Of a stretch of DNA of 64,000 nucleotides, positions 8,128-16,055 are shown in pieces (position 1 is the stretch's first letter; each line of letters starts with the position of its first letter). The notes beneath the pieces were generated by a model. That model ran no database searches. It saw nothing but the letters and a program-made list of their open reading frames with translations, and was not told the DNA's origin. Made by a program: the position numbers and the translations under genes. This stretch comes from CALKZN01 sp050633585 (lineage in GTDB: Bacteria; Pseudomonadota; Gammaproteobacteria; Arenicellales; Arenicellaceae). Location: assembly GCA_050633585.1 (NCBI GenBank), contig JBOEGT010000022.1, forward strand, positions 1 through 64,000. Reading direction: 5' to 3'.

Positions 8128-8788
8128 GAATCGTAAAAACAGTATTTTTTCCTGAATATTGACCTGATTCTATGATCTCTTTTATCTTTTCCATAGAGCG
8201 ATAAGGGGCACGCTTGGATAGCATATTCACTATCCAGGCAGGGATTGGCCCATTGGGGTCTATATGTGCGAAACTTTCCACAAGCACTTTGCCATTAGGC
8301 TTTGGCGTGAAGTGCCATTGAGTCAACGCATTTCTTAGTCTAACCGTCGAAGGCCTCACCGGAATTTTAGGATAGCCAATCGCTTCACTACTCATCGTCA
8401 CCCTTCCTGAAGAAGCATCATATGCCCATGAAATATGCGCGACCAGCTCTCTATCAGCAACGGGAAAAGTCACCTCATTTAAAATATAAAGAATCGATTC
8501 ATTATTAGGCAAGCGTTCAATGACTGCCACCTCTTTACATAACGACGCCCAGTTAGAACAGTTTTTAATATCCTCCAACATTGCGACTAAACTCGAAATA
8601 CTACCCTTGATAGTCATTTGAGCCTTAGCAGCGCGATACGGTGAGCCAGGAGCGATCCCTGAAAATACTTGAATGCCGTTTTTATTCAGGACCTCCTTCC
8701 ACTGATAGTGAGTATCATCCGCTAGCGCTGGGGCATATACAATGAAAACCATTGCCGCACAAAGCACACCACGGAAACTACGGAGCAT
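8120..8788 (-). CDS. START-domain lipid-binding-like exported protein
   Basis: A 222-residue protein with a signal peptide (MLRSFRGVLCAAMVFIVYAP, cleavage after ALA) and a START/polyketide-cyclase-like fold. Typical pieces are YQWKEVLNKNGIQVF near residue 28, the NCSNWASLC region, and NGPIPAWIVNML near the C-terminus. Bacterial START proteins bind hydrophobic ligands; the role here is unknown. The ATG at 8788 fits the signal peptide and an upstream TAGG; GTG or TTG starts up to 8809 are possible. It converges on the hydrolase gene with a short overlap. Confidence 0.78.
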   Translation of the reverse strand: MLRSFRGVLCAAMVFIVYAPALADDTHYQWKEVLNKNGIQVFSGIAPGSPYRAAKAQMTIKGSISSLVAMLEDIKNCSNWASLCKEVAVIERLPNNESILYILNEVTFPVADRELVAHISWAYDASSGRVTMSSEAIGYPKIPVRPSTVRLRNALTQWHFTPKPNGKVLVESFAHIDPNGPIPAWIVNMLSKRAPYRSMEKIKEIIESGQYSGKNTVFTIPR

Positions 8789-9072
8789 CACATGCCTATT
8801 CAACACCACCTCTCTTGTTCGTAATTTTTTACTGACACCCTATACACCCTAGCAATGCACATTCAATACTTGATGAGACGTAAAAGCCCTGGCCTCATTC
8901 TCAATTTTTTGGAAACTCTGGAGTTAAGCTTCGTCGATACCTTAAAGATTATGACCTCAAAAGAAGGCTAAAGCTTACAACTGATTGATTCAGTCAACAT
9001 TGACTTAAAACCATTGAGAGTTTTAAATACTTAAAGTAATATGAAAATAACAAAAAACAATAAGGAGGCGCC

Positions 9073-9426
9073 ATGATTTATAAACAACTCAATGAACAGT
9101 TCTCAGTTTCCGATCAAATAACTACCGATGATATTGCTGAAATTGCTTCTCACAATGTTGATCTCATCATTTGCAACAGACCCGACGACGAAGAGCCTGG
9201 GCAACCCAAATACGCAGATATAAAAAAAGCCATTGAATCACATGGCTTAAAGGCTGAACTGATGGACTTTTCGTCCTATCATATTGATGAAGTTCAGCGG
9301 GATAAGCTCATTCCATTTATTCAAACAGGTCAAAAAATTCATTTATATTGCCGAACAGGCTCACGCTCAACGAGACTTTGGCGTTCAACCGTTCATTTAA
9401 CGATGTCAGAACCTGAGGCAGTCTAA
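9073..9426 (+). CDS. DUF442 / beta-lactamase-hydrolase-like phosphatase family protein
   Basis: A 117-residue protein of the TIGR01244/DUF442 family, a small dual-specificity-phosphatase-like fold. The N-terminal ISVSDQIT-type segment (residues 9-20) and the CRTGSRSTRLW loop with Cys93 are diagnostic. Relatives are fused to sulfide-detoxifying persulfide dioxygenase-like domains in some bacteria, or act alone. The start is fixed by a strong AAGGAGG site before the ATG. It is monocistronic, ended by the terminator at 9460-9490. Substrate unknown. Confidence 0.8.
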   Translation: MIYKQLNEQFSVSDQITTDDIAEIASHNVDLIICNRPDDEEPGQPKYADIKKAIESHGLKAELMDFSSYHIDEVQRDKLIPFIQTGQKIHLYCRTGSRSTRLWRSTVHLTMSEPEAV

Positions 9427-9459
9427 GCCTCATAGCAATCTCACTCATTGAGAGCATAA

Positions 9460-9490
9460 AAAAAGCAGAGCATAAGCTCTGCTTTTTTTA
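9460..9490. terminator. Bidirectional rho-independent terminator
   Basis: AGCAGAGC-ATAA-GCTCTGCT forms a perfect 8-bp stem (9464-9471 with 9476-9483), flanked by an A-run on the left and a T-run on the right. It ends both the DUF442 gene on the plus strand and the cytochrome gene on the minus strand, which converge here. Confidence 0.9.
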
Positions 9491-9503
9491 TGAATAACAA
9501 TAC

Positions 9504-10085
9504 TTACTTCGTCAAACGAACACCCGCAACTGGATAACCTAAAAAGTCTTGGAAGGCATACGCTTGATGGCAGTTATGGCAAAACTTCTGGCTAACTTTC
9601 ATGGTTGCACCATTGGCTTTCACACCTTTGTAAATCCAACCACCGGTTTTTGGCGCTTGCTCTTTACCTACTTTTTCCATAATTAGGAGCGGGCCTTTTT
9701 TTAACTTTCCATTATTTTTGATTTTATAGCTTTCTTTTGCCGCCACAGTCCCAATGGGAAAATCAAAACCTGTCTTATATTCAACATAATCGGCATAACC
9801 AATCTCATTCACATACGTCATCAAATAACGATTACTATGAACACCTGGTTTTGCAGGGCCCGTCGCCACTGCTTTCCAGCCCGTATATTGAGCTGCAATT
9901 TCGTTATCTTTAGATTGATATGATTTGACTAGCTCGTCTCTTGAACACTCATAATGCGCATTCAACTCTTCTTGCGATAAGTCGGCAACTTTTTTACCTT
10001 CAGGAAGTGGGCAAGCCGCATACGCAGGATTGCTTAGCGCGCCTAACGCACTCAGAACCACCAATGACCCAAGTATTTTTTTCAT
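9504..10085 (-). CDS. Cytochrome P460-family c-type haem protein
   Basis: A 193-residue exported protein with a signal peptide (cleavage after NPAYA) and a single haem-binding CHNCH motif at residues 169-173 near the C-terminus, as in cytochrome P460 and cytochrome c'-beta proteins. The YTGWKAVATG and HSNRYLMTYVNEIG segments fit the P460 beta-sheet fold. Family members oxidise hydroxylamine or bind NO; which applies here cannot be told. The ATG at 10085 has an AAGAGG site; an upstream in-frame extension to 10193 lacks a signal sequence. No ammonia-oxidation genes are nearby. Confidence 0.78.
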   Translation of the reverse strand: MKKILGSLVVLSALGALSNPAYAACPLPEGKKVADLSQEELNAHYECSRDELVKSYQSKDNEIAAQYTGWKAVATGPAKPGVHSNRYLMTYVNEIGYADYVEYKTGFDFPIGTVAAKESYKIKNNGKLKKGPLLIMEKVGKEQAPKTGGWIYKGVKANGATMKVSQKFCHNCHQAYAFQDFLGYPVAGVRLTK

Positions 10086-10298
10086 ATTTAACCTCTTTTG
10101 CTCTATTCTAAAATGAATGAAACCGACTAGGGCAAGTTTCAAAGAATCTCTTGTTACTTTACATTGACCTTCTCTTGCTCGATAAGCTTTCATTTAAATT
10201 CAATTTATTTCTTGCCATCATTGAACCCTCCGAAAGGTCATACTATGCTGAAGCAACAATAAATAAACGTAATCAAAAATAATAAAAAGGAACACATC

Positions 10299-11882
10299 AT
10301 GACGTTACGACAGTATTTCATCATTTTCGCAATCACCGCTCCGTTGATTATTTTAGCGATTAGCCTAGTATGGATGCCGATCTTGTGTGTATTTATCGTC
10401 TTAATACCCATCATCGCTCTTGGCATTTATGACATGCTGCAAACAAAGCGAGCTGTGTTAAGACTCTATCCTGTGTTGGGCCATTTCCGCTACGTATTGG
10501 AGTCGTTTCGTAAGGAAATTCAACAATACTTTGTAGAATCGGATACGGACGAAACGCCCATCCCGCGAGAATTTCGTTCACTAATTTATCAACGTGCAAA
10601 AAAAGCCAGAGACACACGCCCCTTTGGCACCATCTTTGACGTCAACCGCGCGGGTTACGAATGGGTCAATCATTCCCTGCAACCCAAACATTTGGACGAT
10701 TTTGACCCGCGTATTAAATTTGGCGGCAAACAGTGCACGCAACCTTATATGGCCTCGCCACTCAATATATCGGCAATGAGTTATGGCTCGCTCAGCAAGA
10801 ACGCGATTAGAGCCCTCAATGGAGGAGCCAAAAAAGGTGGTTTTTACCACAACACTGGCGAAGGTAGCATGAGTCCATACCACCTAGAAAACGGCGGTGA
10901 CATTGTGTGGCAAATTGGAACAGGTTATTTTGGTTGCCGCAACGATGACGGCAGCTTCAACCCTGACATGTTTGCTAAAAATGCGCAAAAAGAGGTGGTT
11001 AAGATGATCGAAATCAAACTCTCTCAAGGCGCTAAACCAGGACACGGAGGAATACTACCTGCTGCAAAAGTCACCGAAGAAATCGCAGAAATTCGTAATG
11101 TACCAATGGGGGCAGACGTGATTTCTCCTGCTTCACACCCCGCTTTTTCAACACCTAAAGGCTTATTAGAATTCACACAAGAATTGCGCGAACTCTCAGG
11201 CGGAAAGCCCGTTGGTTTTAAACTATGCATAGGTCGCCACGACGAATTTTTAGCGATTTGTAAAGCCATGCTAGAAACAGGCATATTACCTGACTTCATT
11301 ACCGTTGATGGCGCCGAAGGCGGTACAGGGGCTGCACCGACTGAAATGACTAACTCCGTGGGAACACCGATTAAAGACGCATTAATTTTCGTACACAGCG
11401 CCTTGCTCGGCATCAACTTAAGAGACGACATACGTATTATCGCATCTGGAAAAATGTTTTCAGCGTTTCATATTCTAAGGGCGATTGCGCTGGGTGCGGA
11501 CACCGTCAATTCAGCCCGTGGAATGATGCTCGCTTTAGGATGTATCCAATCAAGAAGCTGTAACACCGATCATTGCCCAACAGGTATTGCCACACAAAAC
11601 CCTGAACGCAACAAAGCACTCGTGGTCACCGACAAAGCGCAACGCGTAGCCAACTTCCACCGAGAAACCGTCAAAAACTTAGTGGAACTATTAGGAACGG
11701 CTGGCTTGGATAGCTTAGATCAACTCCAACCAAAACACATCAATCGGAGAGTTCAAGGAACGGATGTTAAAACGTATGCACAACTGTACCCGAGCATTGA
11801 GAAAGGTAGCCTGCTAGATAAAAAACGTATCCCTGAAAGCTGGGCCAATGACTGGGAAAGTGCCAATTCTGAGCAATGGTAA
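10299..11882 (+). CDS. Membrane-anchored FMN-binding glutamate-synthase-family protein
   Basis: A 527-residue protein with two N-terminal membrane segments (about residues 8-45) followed by a glutamate-synthase FMN domain. The 3Fe-4S motif C-x5-C-x4-C (CIQSRSCNTDHC) lies at about residues 415-427, and FITVDGAEGGTGAAP with GHGGILPAAKV are typical FMN/2-oxoglutarate site elements. It lacks the glutaminase domain and any partner NADPH subunit, so it belongs to the stand-alone GltB-like family whose reaction is not established. AAGGA precedes the ATG. Its 3' end and downstream flank are duplicated in decayed form at 14289-14537. Confidence 0.85.
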   Translation: MTLRQYFIIFAITAPLIILAISLVWMPILCVFIVLIPIIALGIYDMLQTKRAVLRLYPVLGHFRYVLESFRKEIQQYFVESDTDETPIPREFRSLIYQRAKKARDTRPFGTIFDVNRAGYEWVNHSLQPKHLDDFDPRIKFGGKQCTQPYMASPLNISAMSYGSLSKNAIRALNGGAKKGGFYHNTGEGSMSPYHLENGGDIVWQIGTGYFGCRNDDGSFNPDMFAKNAQKEVVKMIEIKLSQGAKPGHGGILPAAKVTEEIAEIRNVPMGADVISPASHPAFSTPKGLLEFTQELRELSGGKPVGFKLCIGRHDEFLAICKAMLETGILPDFITVDGAEGGTGAAPTEMTNSVGTPIKDALIFVHSALLGINLRDDIRIIASGKMFSAFHILRAIALGADTVNSARGMMLALGCIQSRSCNTDHCPTGIATQNPERNKALVVTDKAQRVANFHRETVKNLVELLGTAGLDSLDQLQPKHINRRVQGTDVKTYAQLYPSIEKGSLLDKKRIPESWANDWESANSEQW

Positions 11883-11973
11883 ATTGCTATTTTTTTGGCT
11901 TATTTGCAATAACTTTGGACTTCACATGAAAACTTGAAAAGCAAGGTTCGATAAAGTCTAGCATTAACGGTAA
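11871..11973 (+). repeat. Direct repeat, left copy
   Basis: These 103 bp start at the last codons of the glutamate-synthase-like gene (gagcaatggtaa) and run into its 3' flank. The right copy is at 14435-14537 with the same length and about five differences by eye. The two copies bracket the DUF4349 cassette, with an offset of 2564 bp. Confidence 0.85.
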
Positions 11974-12059
11974 AATACCCTAAACCACCAGACAGGGTCG
12001 GACCTAAAGAGCAGAAAATGTGTTCTGCACCCAATAAACCCTTGGAGCGCTTCAAATAA

Positions 12060-13178
12060 ATGACCGTTATTGGACTAAAAATTTTATTGAGAACTTTCTT
12101 CTATCTATGCGTGCTGTTGCTTGCCGTGGGTTGCGCAGGAGCAAAGAAAGAGCTGGTAACGGAGTCATCATACTCTGTTTCGGGGAGTGTTGCAGCAACT
12201 GGCTCTACACGTGAGGGGACTACAGTGCAATCTGGGAACATCTCTCAGAACCAAACACACAACCGAAAAATCTACTACAACGGTTTTATCGAAAGCAAGG
12301 CAACTAAACCCAACGCCGTGGTTGAAAAAGCCATTGTGTTAGTAGAAAGCGTTGATGGGTATGTCGAAAACAGGAGCGATTCAAACCTTATTGTTCGTGT
12401 TCCGGTTGATCAGTTTCACTCAGTTTACGAGCAGTTCCTTAAACTTGCTGACCCTGTTAGAAAGAGTATCACCGCAGAAGATATCACCGATCAGTATTTT
12501 GACAGAGAACTGAGACTTAAGACGAGCATCATTGCACGCGATAGATTGATTGCACTTCTTGCACTGAGCACTCAGGAAGAAGAAAAAATTAAGCTGTTAG
12601 CTGAAATACAGCGTCTAAATATGCAAATAGAGAAACTCGAGAACGAAGTACACATTTTGGATAAGTTAGCAAAATATTCAAAAATTATATTCCGAGTGAC
12701 TCCTAGACAACCTTTTAAAGGCAAAGCACTAAGACGAGAGGATGAGAGTTTTCAATGGATCAATAGACTCTCTCCGTTTAAAAACATTGCGGTGATCGGT
12801 CAGAAACCAATTTCCTTGCCGGTTCCTCAAAGCATGGTAAGGCTGGAACATGATAGCATTTGGCTAGTGGAAAGTGCTGAAGGCGTGGCCATCAGAGCAT
12901 ATGAGCGGTTAAATAACCCCATCGGTACAACTGAGTTTTGGGTTAATGCCGTGTCAAATCGAATTGGGTCAGATTTTATTTCTGAGTCTCGATTAACAGC
13001 TGGGGACTTCACCATCTTAAGGTTTGTCAGCAGATCGGAAACTCCTTATGTGTATTGGGTCGCTGTGAATGCCAGCTCAACAGGGATGAAAGTAGTTGAA
13101 GCCTTTTTTCCTAAGCTAGATGACGAGACTCGATATGCGCAAGGCGTAAAGACAGCATTAAAAGGAGACGGACAATGA
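12060..13178 (+). CDS. DUF4349-domain lipoprotein
   Basis: A 372-residue lipoprotein: signal sequence with lipobox LLAVGC (Cys near residue 25), then a DUF4349-like domain (about residues 75-225) with the family features YYNGFIESKATKPN, a strand giving LIVRVPVDQFHSVYEQ, and a coiled coil around residues 165-205 (EEEKIKLLAEIQRL). The C-terminal third (about 250-372) is an extra domain I do not recognise. DUF4349 proteins are envelope proteins of unknown function. It is the first of three overlapping genes (ATGA overlap with the next). GGAG lies rather far upstream of the ATG, so the start is probable, not certain. The trio lies between direct repeats, suggesting transfer. Confidence 0.75.
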   Translation: MTVIGLKILLRTFFYLCVLLLAVGCAGAKKELVTESSYSVSGSVAATGSTREGTTVQSGNISQNQTHNRKIYYNGFIESKATKPNAVVEKAIVLVESVDGYVENRSDSNLIVRVPVDQFHSVYEQFLKLADPVRKSITAEDITDQYFDRELRLKTSIIARDRLIALLALSTQEEEKIKLLAEIQRLNMQIEKLENEVHILDKLAKYSKIIFRVTPRQPFKGKALRREDESFQWINRLSPFKNIAVIGQKPISLPVPQSMVRLEHDSIWLVESAEGVAIRAYERLNNPIGTTEFWVNAVSNRIGSDFISESRLTAGDFTILRFVSRSETPYVYWVAVNASSTGMKVVEAFFPKLDDETRYAQGVKTALKGDGQ

Positions 13179-13810
13179 AACCAAAAAATAGCGCTCGACA
13201 AATCAGGTTCATTGTTACTGCATTAGTATTTTTGGCCTCGATTTCTACAGGCATATGCTTCGCTAAGAATGGAGCTTCCACCGAATCTAGATATGTAATT
13301 ATCGTGGATAATCCTGAGCTTGTATCGAAGAGCGTCATTCAAAAAGCTAGAGAGTTTGGGGGCTATTTTTCAGCGCTTAGCAATCAAGAAGTGAATGTAA
13401 AAGTACCCTCTGATAAGCTCGCAGAATATTTAAACTTCGTCGAAAACCAGGGTCAAGTGACGAAACAACAGTATTTTGCGAACGATATTCGAGCGGAACT
13501 AGAAGCCCAAAAGACGAGTCTTAAGTCAAAGGAGTCGGTCTTTGAGCAATACATTAACGTGCTGAATGAATCCAAGGCAAGCAAGTTAATATATGTTGAA
13601 CAGGAAGTCGCTAAACTCGTACAAGAGATCGAATATTCAAAAGGTAAGCTTCGCCTACTACAGCATAAAATCGACTTTGCGCAAGTGAGTATTCGTTTTC
13701 AATTCCGCGATCGATCCGCTCCTGTAGCCGGAAAGAGTTCATCATTTCCGTGGTTAAATCAGGTAGGCATTACAAGATTGTTAAGTGAGTTCCAAAATGT
13801 CAGTCAGTAA
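13175..13810 (+). CDS. DUF4349-like exported protein
   Basis: A 211-residue exported protein: signal peptide (cleavage near ISTGICFA), then a reduced DUF4349-like core: a beta unit (ESRYVIIVDNPELVSKS, EVNVKVPSDKLAEYLNFVEN) and a helical coiled-coil stretch (about residues 105-180). It resembles the middle of the preceding lipoprotein and looks like a paralogue lacking the lipid anchor and C-terminal domain. The ATG overlaps the previous stop as ATGA and has a GGAG site, so the two are translationally coupled. Function unknown; an envelope complex with its neighbours is plausible. Confidence 0.7.
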   Translation: MKPKNSARQIRFIVTALVFLASISTGICFAKNGASTESRYVIIVDNPELVSKSVIQKAREFGGYFSALSNQEVNVKVPSDKLAEYLNFVENQGQVTKQQYFANDIRAELEAQKTSLKSKESVFEQYINVLNESKASKLIYVEQEVAKLVQEIEYSKGKLRLLQHKIDFAQVSIRFQFRDRSAPVAGKSSSFPWLNQVGITRLLSEFQNVSQ

Positions 13811-14252
13811 ATTCGTCATCGTAACTTTATCACTGATAGTGATAATTTCTGGGTGCACTACCCCTCCCATCAAAACACATGCTCCAGAAGGTTTTGCTGG
13901 ATATAGAGATACTCAGGACTTTAAAGCAATTAGCCCTGACTCAGTGGTTTACCAAATAAGGGAATTAGAAAACAAACCTTCTGCTGATTTGAACTTTTGG
14001 AAAAAGGCGCTAAAAAAACACATGATCGACTCAGGGTACCACTTTGTCTCCGAGGCAGATTTAAAAGGAGAGGCTGGCCTTGGGTATCTCATTGAGCTCG
14101 CAGCGCCAGTCCGAAACGAAGATTACACGTATCTAATCGCGCTATACGTAGAAAAAAAGCGTTTGCTTGTGGCCGAATCCGCTGGTGAGGTGTCTAAGAT
14201 TAAACAGCATCGTGAGGCTATCATTACAGCGATGAAAAGTATTCCGTTCTAG
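13797..14252 (+). CDS. Small hypothetical lipoprotein
   Basis: A 151-residue lipoprotein: short signal with lipobox IISGC (Cys near residue 19), then a soluble alpha/beta domain of about 130 residues with no motif I recognise. The ATG at 13797 overlaps the end of the previous gene; an in-frame GTG at 13785 is less likely. Third gene of the DUF4349 cassette; the coupled arrangement suggests the three products act together at the envelope. Confidence 0.7.
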   Translation: MSVSKFVIVTLSLIVIISGCTTPPIKTHAPEGFAGYRDTQDFKAISPDSVVYQIRELENKPSADLNFWKKALKKHMIDSGYHFVSEADLKGEAGLGYLIELAAPVRNEDYTYLIALYVEKKRLLVAESAGEVSKIKQHREAIITAMKSIPF

Positions 14253-14288
14253 CAAAAAGCAACAAAAAAGGTTCTGCTCCCTTTAATT

Positions 14289-14445
14289 CCGATTAAAGGC
14301 GCGTTAATTTTCGTGCACAGCATCTTACTCGGTATCAACTTAATAGACGACATTCGTATTATCGCGCCTGGAAAATGTTTTCAGAGTTTCATACTTTAAG
14401 AGCAGTTGCGCTGGGTGCCAACGCCGTCAATGTAGAGCAATGGTA
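14289..14445 (+). pseudogene. Decayed fragment of a glutamate-synthase-like gene
   Basis: Bases 14289-14431 match 11367-11510 of the intact gene at roughly 86% by eye, with one base lost (a run of five A becomes four) that shifts the frame. Most differences are third-position or conservative, so it diverged while coding and decayed later. The next bases jump to the last codons of the gene (14435 on), deleting about 360 bp. It marks the right border of the DUF4349 cassette. Confidence 0.8.
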
Positions 14446-14537
14446 AATTGCTATTTTTTTGGCTTACTTGCAATAACTTCGGACTTCACATGAAAACTTG
14501 AAAAGCAAGGTTCGATAAAATATAGCATTAGCGGTAA
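14435..14537 (+). repeat. Direct repeat, right copy
   Basis: Matches 11871-11973 over 103 bp with no gaps and about five differences by eye. It covers the last four codons of the glutamate-synthase-like gene and its 3' flank. It is better conserved than the coding fragment just to its left. Confidence 0.85.
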
Positions 14538-14596
14538 GGTGCTTTCTCAAGTTTTTATTTGAACTTTCAGCGATAAGGAATAAGTTTGGACAGGCC

Positions 14597-14935
14597 TTAA
14601 GACAGGTTACTTCTGGGCGCAAATATAATAATAGCCATACCCACAAGAGCAACACTCGAACCTAAAATATCCCAAACTGTTGGTTTAACACCATCCACCG
14701 CATAAAGCCAAAGTATCGCCATAAAAATGTAAACACCACCATAGGCTGCATACACCCTACCAGACGCCGTTGGGTGCAGTGATAATAGCCATACAAAAAT
14801 TGCCAAACTGAAAGCTGCAGGTAACAATAACCAGATTGACTGCCCCTCTCGCAACCACAAGTAAGGCAGATAACAGCCTAAAATTTCGGCCAAAGCGGTT
14901 AGTAAAAATAACCCTATGGTTTTTAACTCAAACAA
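14597..14935 (-). CDS. ynfA: YnfA-family (UPF0060) membrane protein
   Basis: A 112-residue protein with four membrane helices, the normal length and layout of the YnfA/UPF0060 family (SMR-like fold). Family marks are TALAEILGCYLPYLWLR near the N-terminus and GRVYAAYGGVYIFMAILWLY. No ATG fits; a TTG at 14935 with GAGG eight bases upstream is the best start. It is last in a three-gene run after a flavoprotein and an ACR3-like carrier, 97 bp from the latter. Some members act as small-molecule exporters; its role here is unknown. Confidence 0.85.
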   Translation of the reverse strand: MFELKTIGLFLLTALAEILGCYLPYLWLREGQSIWLLLPAAFSLAIFVWLLSLHPTASGRVYAAYGGVYIFMAILWLYAVDGVKPTVWDILGSSVALVGMAIIIFAPRSNLS

Positions 14936-15032
14936 ATATATAGCCTCATCGCTTTATCTAGATTTTTTTACTACATTCAATTATCAGCATAAATACTAAC
15001 AGTTAATCATTCATTTAACGACTTAGCATCAC

Positions 15033-16022
15033 TCACGAAAAGTAACTCAACTCTGGTTTCATATTCTTCCCATGCAGTCGCTTTAGTAAAATAATCTTAA
15101 GCGTCACTAAGTGAGGAAATTCAATGAGCATACCAATGGTGATAGTGGCATAAATTAATGGCTGATCAGGAATAGCCACCGTTGTCAGACCTAGCATTAA
15201 AGGGGCGTTGCGCGCGCCCGTAGTAAAGCTTAATAAGCAATGCTCTGGATACTCAAACTTAGTAATTCGGGCGATAATATCACTAACTAGATACGTGATA
15301 ATAAAAAAAACGAAAATAGCTAACAACAGGATCGGTACAACATGAATATGCCCCATAAGCACATTAATATTAGACGCAAAGATTTGCCCAACAAGCAATG
15401 CCAAAACTAATGGAATGGATAAACGACAAACAGACAATAACGGTTCCATCAGACGATGAAAAACTAAACGCAGGATTATTGCTATCAATAGTGGCTGAAC
15501 AAACCACTCTATCACCATTGAAAAGTCCACATCATAACTAATGGCTGTGCCGAAAAAATATAAACAAATAGGGAATAATAGCAACTGGCTAAGCATGTTG
15601 ATTGGCAATAATACAGCCCCCAATTCCACATTACCTTGTGCCATTTTGGTAAAGCCTAAATACCAGTCGGTACAAGGCGCCATGAAATAAATGATTAGCC
15701 CAGTAAAAAATAGTGTTTGCCCTGATAAAAATAAAGACGCGATCACAAAACCAATGCTCGGAATCAACACAAAGTTGATGCCCCAGGCAATGCTGATAAA
15801 TCTAATATCGGATAACCCTCGCAAAAAACCTTTAATAGGAATATCAATTAATAAGAGCGTGACAAGCACCAAAATTGTGGGGTCAGTAAATTCACTGGAT
15901 TTTTGACCCACTGCTGGCGATAAAATACCAATCACTGATCCTATCGCGATTGCTAAGAATAAAAGACTGGTTGAGTGGCTTAGCCAAGAAAATACTCGAT
16001 TGACAAGATTATTTGACACCAT
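15033..16022 (-). CDS. Bile acid:sodium symporter / arsenite-permease-like (ACR3-like) transporter
   Basis: A 329-residue protein with about ten membrane helices in the bile acid/sodium symporter fold. The motif APCTDWYLGFTKMAQGNV near residues 115-132 is found in the ACR3-like branch annotated as arsenic resistance, and carries the Cys expected for arsenite efflux. The AGGAG site lies close before the ATG. It follows the flavoprotein gene by 33 bp and precedes ynfA. The real substrate (arsenite, organoarsenical or organic anion) cannot be set from sequence; the upstream Fur-like box suggests a metal or iron link. Confidence 0.75.
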   Translation of the reverse strand: MVSNNLVNRVFSWLSHSTSLLFLAIAIGSVIGILSPAVGQKSSEFTDPTILVLVTLLLIDIPIKGFLRGLSDIRFISIAWGINFVLIPSIGFVIASLFLSGQTLFFTGLIIYFMAPCTDWYLGFTKMAQGNVELGAVLLPINMLSQLLLFPICLYFFGTAISYDVDFSMVIEWFVQPLLIAIILRLVFHRLMEPLLSVCRLSIPLVLALLVGQIFASNINVLMGHIHVVPILLLAIFVFFIITYLVSDIIARITKFEYPEHCLLSFTTGARNAPLMLGLTTVAIPDQPLIYATITIGMLIEFPHLVTLKIILLKRLHGKNMKPELSYFS

Positions 16023-16055
16023 ATGCTCCTAAAAAACAAAAATTATTGTATGGAC

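Noticed and set aside
8873..8971. Short frame of 32 codons (MRRKSPGLILNF...) in the gap before the DUF442 gene
   Set aside because: No ribosome site and no recognisable family; it may be chance or a relic, and the 263-bp gap is otherwise featureless.
10086..10193. 36-residue N-terminal extension of the P460-like cytochrome
   Set aside because: It would bury the signal peptide; the ATG at 10085 has a good ribosome site.
14280..14299. CCTTTAAT-TCCG-ATTAAAGG stem after the DUF4349 cassette
   Set aside because: No T-run follows, and half of it is part of the decayed gene copy, so it is not a convincing terminator.
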